From Methanoregulaceae archaeon (lineage in GTDB: Archaea > Halobacteriota > Methanomicrobia > Methanomicrobiales > Methanospirillaceae): a stretch of 8,844 nucleotides of DNA. The notes under the pieces were generated by a model. It searched no databases. It saw only the letters and a program-made list of their open reading frames with translations, and was not told where the DNA came from. The DNA lies in NCBI GenBank assembly GCA_013331415.1, contig DUGL01000038.1:1-8844 (forward strand), read 5' to 3'. Positions within the stretch are counted from its first letter, which is position 1, and the number at the start of each line of letters is the position of its first letter. Of this stretch, positions 5,945-8,844 are shown piece by piece. The translations under genes were made by a program, and so were the position numbers.

Positions 5945-6292
5945 TCAGAGCCCTGCCCGTGACATCAGATCCCGGAATACACCAGGGCCGAGAATTGCCT
6001 CTCCTTCGGCCGGATACCGCTCCTTCATCATCTTCAGGTATCGCGCGGTCCCGGCAGGGGTCGTCATGATCCCTACCCGTTCAGCACGGGTGACGAGCGC
6101 CTCCTGTTCCATCATGCCAAAATAGGGCAGGACATAGTAGTGGGGGACATTGAGATACTCAGCCAGCCTCCGTGTCGTTGGGAGCCTGATCCGAATCCCC
6201 TTATCCGAGAAGATCACCGATATCTCACGCTCTTCGAGGAGCTGGATTTTGAGCACGGCATCATAGATGATGTCGATCGAGAGAGATACCAT
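5945..6292 (-). CDS. Small winged-helix-like protein, possible transcriptional regulator
   Basis: I do not recognise a named family. The 115-residue protein begins with a short alpha/beta region (1-37), including REISVIFSDKGIRIRLP. Then comes a helix-turn-helix-like pattern: TTRRLAEYL (39-47), turn NVP (48-50) and a long helix from HYYVLPYFGMMEQEALV (51-67). RAERVGIMTTPAGTARYL (69-86) follows and would suit a beta wing. The tail (91-115) is charged and then ends SRAGL. No metal-binding TOBE/Mop domain is present, so oxyanion sensing, if any, would need another mechanism. The ATG at 6292 is the only reasonable start: an in-frame TGA lies nine codons upstream, and GGTGAT occurs about 13 bases before it. 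It lies 173 bp upstream of tupB on the same strand, which makes a role in controlling Mo/W genes a reasonable but untested guess. Confidence 0.6.
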   Translation of the reverse strand: MVSLSIDIIYDAVLKIQLLEEREISVIFSDKGIRIRLPTTRRLAEYLNVPHYYVLPYFGMMEQEALVTRAERVGIMTTPAGTARYLKMMKERYPAEGEAILGPGVFRDLMSRAGL

Positions 6293-6447
6293 CCGGAGCT
6301 TACTATCACCCTGCTCTCACAAAAAAGCATGCTTCCTGCTGGAGGAGGATTCCCGGACTGCATGCGGGTTGAATGTATATCTTCACCGTGATATGATCCG
6401 GCACGGTGTGGTATCAGTGATTGCAGGTACCAGGTTCAGGAAAAAGG
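6293..6447. other. Intergenic region with two GCATGC palindromes and a T-run
   Basis: This stretch carries AAGCATGCTT (6325-6334, perfect palindrome) and a second GCATGC at 6360-6365, with 33 bp between equivalent positions. A TATA-like sequence (AGATATAC read leftwards, about 6383-6376) could drive the winged-helix-like gene. Five T read leftwards at 6445-6441, just past the stop of the 69-residue gene, could end that transcript. No coding frame here is convincing. Confidence 0.4.
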
Positions 6448-6657
6448 TTAGTGTTTCTTCTTGTCGTCGTCAGGGATCTCTTCAAAGTAGATCAATTCTG
6501 CGCCGACATCTTTTGCGATCTCCTCGATCTCAAACTTCCTGAAATGGGTCAGCTCGATCTGGATGTTCCCTCCGGTGACGGCGACAATCCGGAACATCGG
6601 CTGCTTTGCCCCTTCGCGGACCTTCATCCGCTCCCTGACATAAATCTTCATCTTCAT
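6448..6657 (-). CDS. Conserved-looking 69-residue protein of unknown function
   Basis: I recognise no function. The 69 residues begin MKMKIYVRERMKV and continue with beta-strand-like MFRIVAVTGG (21-30) and NIQIELTHF (31-39). An amphipathic helix follows, roughly 40-52 (FEIEEIAKDVGAE), then a strand LIYFEEI and a charged DDDKKKH tail. The pattern is a small soluble alpha/beta protein with no signal peptide, membrane segment or cysteine. The gene is real: a strong ribosome binding site GGGAGG (6672-6667) is nine bases before the ATG, and the frame ends in TAA. It is divergent from the MoSto-like gene and shares with it the control region holding the palindrome, suggesting joint regulation. Any role in metal handling is inference from place only. 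Confidence 0.75.
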   Translation of the reverse strand: MKMKIYVRERMKVREGAKQPMFRIVAVTGGNIQIELTHFRKFEIEEIAKDVGAELIYFEEIPDDDKKKH

Positions 6658-6690
6658 GGTGCGTAACCTCCCGCATTGGTAAACAGAACA

Positions 6691-6720
6691 TCTGTTATAC
6701 CAATTGGTTTACAGTATATT
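6691..6720. promoter_or_regulatory. Divergent promoter region with right copy of the palindromic operator candidate
   Basis: ACCAATTGGTTTA (6699-6711) is the reverse complement of TAAACCAATTGGT at 520-532, a 13-bp exact match with palindromic core ACCAATTGGT. It is flanked by CTGT and ACAG. TATATT (6715-6720) next to it can act as a TATA box in both directions. Rightwards it gives a start near 6743, just before the MoSto-like ATG. Leftwards it gives a start near 6691 and a leader of about 34 bases containing GGGAGG. The palindrome would lie between the TATA box and the leftward start, a position suited to repression. Confidence 0.55.
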
Positions 6721-6746
6721 GTATTAACCACCGGTGATATAAACCT

Positions 6747-7571
6747 ATGGGAGACTGCATGAAACGGGATCGGTTTGAACTTGCCAACAAGCTCCAGGGC
6801 GAGTCCCTTGTCCGGAAGGGGTTACTCAGAACATACGAGGGGCGACCCCAGATACGGATGATGCCGGAGCTGAACGTGGTGAAGATTGGCGGGCATGGGA
6901 TCATAGACTATGGGAAAGACGTTCTTCTCCCCCTCCTCCATGAGATCGGTGAGATCTCCCGGGAGCAGCAGGTCCTCGTGGTGACCGGGGGCGGGGTCAG
7001 GGTCCGCCATATGCTTGATGTGGGACTTGACCTCGGGATGCCGACCGGTGTCCTTGCAGAACTTGCCGGCAAGATCAGCGAGCAGAACGCGATCATGGTA
7101 TCGATCCTGCTCTCTCCCTACCACGGCACGAGGATCCATACTGCTGACCTCCTCGAACTCCCCATGCTGATGGACCTGGGTGTCCTCCCTGTCATTCACG
7201 GCACGCCCCCGTATGGGCTCTACGAGCAGCCGGCACATATCGGTTCAATCCCGCCGCACCGCACCGATACCGGCGCGTTTCTCGCCGCGGAGGTCCTCGG
7301 TGCAAAGAACCTGGTGCTCGCAAAGAACGTGGACGGGCTCTATACCGCAAATCCGTTTACCGACAACGATGCCGAATTCATCCCGGAGATCACGGCGGAT
7401 GAGCTCGTTACGATGGATATGGAGGACATGGTCCTTGAGCCGAAAGTGGTCGAGCTCATGCTGGATGCAAAGCATGTGCGTGAAGTGAAAATAGTCAACG
7501 GCCACCAGCCCGGGAATATACGGCGGGTTCTTGCCGGAGAACGGATAGGCACGGTTATTCGGGCGACGTGA
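6747..7571 (+). CDS. Molybdenum storage protein (MoSto) subunit homologue, amino-acid-kinase fold
   Basis: Bacterial MoSto (MosA/MosB, known from Azotobacter vinelandii) forms a hexameric cage that uses ATP to deposit polynuclear molybdate or tungstate oxide clusters. This 274-residue protein follows it along its length: VVKIGGHGIID (44-54), the nucleotide-loop TGGGVRVRHMLDVGLDLGMP (80-99), ELAGKISEQNAIM (105-117), HGTPPYGLYEQ (151-161), IPPHRTDTGAF (168-178), NVDGLYTANP (194-203) and HVREVKIVNGHQPGN (243-257). It combines traits of both Azotobacter chains: IPPHR.DTGAF is MosA-like, while the LYTANP and HVREV.VVNG..PGN stretches are closer to MosB. The MosA stretch with several consecutive histidines is absent, replaced by YGLYEQPAH. 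UMP kinases, the related enzymes, lack this IPPHR segment. The ATG at 6747 has GGTGAT eight bases upstream. The ATG at 6759, with GGGAG upstream, is an alternative. Only one subunit gene is present, so a homo-oligomer is likely. The gene ends directly against mot1. Confidence 0.87.
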   Translation: MGDCMKRDRFELANKLQGESLVRKGLLRTYEGRPQIRMMPELNVVKIGGHGIIDYGKDVLLPLLHEIGEISREQQVLVVTGGGVRVRHMLDVGLDLGMPTGVLAELAGKISEQNAIMVSILLSPYHGTRIHTADLLELPMLMDLGVLPVIHGTPPYGLYEQPAHIGSIPPHRTDTGAFLAAEVLGAKNLVLAKNVDGLYTANPFTDNDAEFIPEITADELVTMDMEDMVLEPKVVELMLDAKHVREVKIVNGHQPGNIRRVLAGERIGTVIRAT

Positions 7572-8720
7572 GTGTCCAGCGGCGATCCTGTACGGAAAGG
7601 AGTCCTGCGATACATCCCTGCCGACCTCCGCTTCGACTGCCGGGAGCTTTCCGGGAGCCTCGGCGACTTCGGAACGATCCTTCCCCTCACCCTCGCCCTT
7701 GCTGCCACCGGTGCGGTGGGGCTCGGTCCGGCCCTCTTCTTTCTCGGGGTCTGGTTTATTGCAACCGGTATCTACTACCGGTACCCTGTCCCGGTGGAAC
7801 CGATGAAGGCGATTGCCGTCATTGCCATAGCAACCACGCTCTCGGCAGGAGAGATTGCGGCTGCCGGGCTGGTGCTCGGGGTGATCTTTCTCCTCCTTGG
7901 ATTTTCCCGTGTATTTGATCTCATCGAGAAGTATATCCCGCTCCCTGTCGTGCGCGGGGTGCAGCTCGGACTTGCGCTCCTCCTCCTCAGGACTGCTGCC
8001 GGGTATCTCGTCCTGGATCCCGTCTTCTTCCTGGTGGGGGGAGTTATCATCATTGCAGGATTTCTGATTGCAACCCGTTTCCGAATCCCGGACCTCTCGT
8101 CCATTGTGGTGATCGGTGTGGCAATCGGAGCGGGCATCGTCATGCATGGTCTGCCGCCCCTGACCACCCTCACCCTCTCCCTGTTCGTTGTACCCTCGAT
8201 CCCTGATGTCCTTGTTGCACTGAAGGTTCTCGTGGTACCCCAGGCCCTCATCACCATCACCAACGCCATACTTGCAACCTCTCTTCTCGCCCGCGACCTC
8301 TTCTCGGCAGAGATCAGGCCAAAGACCCTCTCGAAAACGATCGGGGTGATGAACCTCGTCTCGGTTCCTTTCGGGGGGATGCCGATGTGCCATGGTGCCG
8401 GGGGGATGGCCGGGCAGTACCGGTTCGGTGCACGAACAGGGGGGGCTAATGTCTATGCAGGTTCATTTTTGATCGGGGCAGCGCTCCTGTTTGCCAGCAC
8501 AGCATGGGTGGGGCTCATCTCGCCGGGGTTCTATGCTGCGCTCCTCGTCTTCGTCGCGATAGAGCTGGGGAGGCACGGGCTGAAGACAACGTCGTATACC
8601 GTCACCATTGCCATCGCGGTCCTTTCGCTCGTCCTTTCAATGACCGTTGCGTTCATTGCCGGGATGTGCCTTGCCTATGGCATCCCTGTGGTGAAGAAAC
8701 ATATGAGGCTGGAAAAATAG
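7572..8720 (+). CDS. MOT1-type molybdate (or tungstate/sulfate) permease
   Basis: This is a polytopic membrane protein of the MOT1 branch related to SulP transporters; eukaryotic members carry molybdate with high affinity. The 382 residues include about ten hydrophobic segments. The two family signatures are clear: ELSGSLGDFGTILPL (25-39), and the loop VPFGGMPMCHGAGGMAGQYR (265-284) continuing FGARTGG. YPVPVEPMKAIAV (71-83) is also typical. There is no STAS domain, which distinguishes it from classical SulP sulfate transporters. The GTG start at 7572 directly follows the TGA of the MoSto-like gene (TGAGTG), with no good ribosome binding site, so translation probably depends on reinitiation. 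Context points to delivery of Mo/W oxyanion to the storage protein; sulfate cannot be ruled out from sequence. Confidence 0.88.
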   Translation: MSSGDPVRKGVLRYIPADLRFDCRELSGSLGDFGTILPLTLALAATGAVGLGPALFFLGVWFIATGIYYRYPVPVEPMKAIAVIAIATTLSAGEIAAAGLVLGVIFLLLGFSRVFDLIEKYIPLPVVRGVQLGLALLLLRTAAGYLVLDPVFFLVGGVIIIAGFLIATRFRIPDLSSIVVIGVAIGAGIVMHGLPPLTTLTLSLFVVPSIPDVLVALKVLVVPQALITITNAILATSLLARDLFSAEIRPKTLSKTIGVMNLVSVPFGGMPMCHGAGGMAGQYRFGARTGGANVYAGSFLIGAALLFASTAWVGLISPGFYAALLVFVAIELGRHGLKTTSYTVTIAIAVLSLVLSMTVAFIAGMCLAYGIPVVKKHMRLEK

Positions 8721-8844
8721 GTGGTGGTGTGCCGGTGTACCCCATTCTGGTTCAAACCCCCAGGGTGCGGGATGCCTCCGATATCCCGTGATTTCATGAA
8801 GCAGGTGTACAGGCCACACAGATTGACCAGTGTGTGACAGGAAG
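8721..8844. other. Region downstream of mot1 with small inverted repeats, no gene seen
   Basis: Three short inverted repeats are visible: CTGG (8747-8750) with CCAG (8760-8763); CGGGAT (8768-8773) with ATCCCG (8783-8788); and CACACA (8815-8820) with TGTGTG (8831-8836) around a 10-base loop. None is followed by a clear T-run within the window. An ATG at about 8797 opens only a 13-codon frame. One of these hairpins may mark the mot1 transcript end. Confidence 0.4.

Noticed and set aside
6747..7571. Annotation of the storage gene as uridylate kinase or isopentenyl phosphate kinase
   Set aside because: The fold is shared, but the IPPHRTDTGAF segment, the HVREVKIVNGHQPGN end and the N-terminal region match MosA/MosB.
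7245..8393. Long open frame on the minus strand opposite the MoSto/mot1 genes
   Set aside because: Its translation is rich in charged residues and histidine with no motif, and it lies antisense to two clear family genes; it is a shadow of GC-rich codon use.
8740..8770. tRNA T-arm-like string GGTTCAAAC near the right end
   Set aside because: The five-base T-stem does not pair, and no acceptor, D or anticodon arms can be built around it on either strand.
1..8844. CRISPR array, insertion sequence or rRNA genes
   Set aside because: No regularly spaced direct repeats, transposase frame, terminal inverted repeats of an element, or rRNA-like sequence were seen.

Overview
The window looks like chromosomal DNA of a methanogenic archaeon, most likely of the Methanomicrobiales/Methanomicrobia type. 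The evidence is the archaeal-type tungstate/molybdate transporter WtpABC, AT-rich TATA-like boxes placed for leaderless or short-leader transcripts, GGAGG/GGTG ribosome binding sites, GTG starts and GC-rich third codon positions. The assignment rests on recognising protein families by eye; no database search was possible.

Almost every identifiable gene concerns molybdate/tungstate. On the + strand, wtpA-wtpB-wtpC (599-3629) encode a complete oxyanion ABC importer. A second, divergent-family importer, tupB-tupC, lies on the - strand (5771-3992) and converges tail to tail with wtpC, but no tupA substrate-binding gene is visible in the window. On the + strand at 6747-8720 a homologue of the bacterial molybdenum storage protein (MoSto, amino-acid-kinase fold) abuts a MOT1-type molybdate permease, the stop and start codons touching (TGAGTG). 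The flanking and interspersed genes are a TrmO/TsaA-family tRNA methyltransferase that runs off the left edge, a 115-residue protein with a winged-helix-like pattern, and a 69-residue protein of unknown function.

Layout: 1-503 trmO (-); 504-598 divergent control region with the palindrome AACCAATTGGTT; 599-3629 wtpABC (+), with a long T-run between wtpA and wtpB; 3630-3991 a gene-poor stretch holding hairpins and a frameshifted, truncated remnant of a secreted-protein gene; 3992-5771 tupCB (-); 5772-5944 a control region with two palindromes; 5945-6292 the winged-helix-like gene (-); 6448-6657 the 69-residue gene (-); 6658-6746 a second divergent control region carrying a near copy of the left palindrome; 6747-8720 MoSto-like gene plus mot1 (+); 8721-8844 a short tail with small inverted repeats.

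Inferred logic: Wtp and Tup take up tungstate/molybdate, and both ATPases carry C-terminal TOBE/Mop-like extensions that could feed back on transport. MOT1 offers a non-ABC route, and the MoSto-like protein could store the metal as an oxide cluster. The metal is needed for the molybdopterin enzymes of methanogenesis, such as formylmethanofuran and formate dehydrogenases. The same 13-bp palindromic element occurs in both divergent control regions, wtpA/trmO and MoSto/69-residue gene. It is the best candidate for a shared metal-responsive operator linking uptake with storage. The window's most unusual content is this uptake-plus-storage island with its candidate operator.
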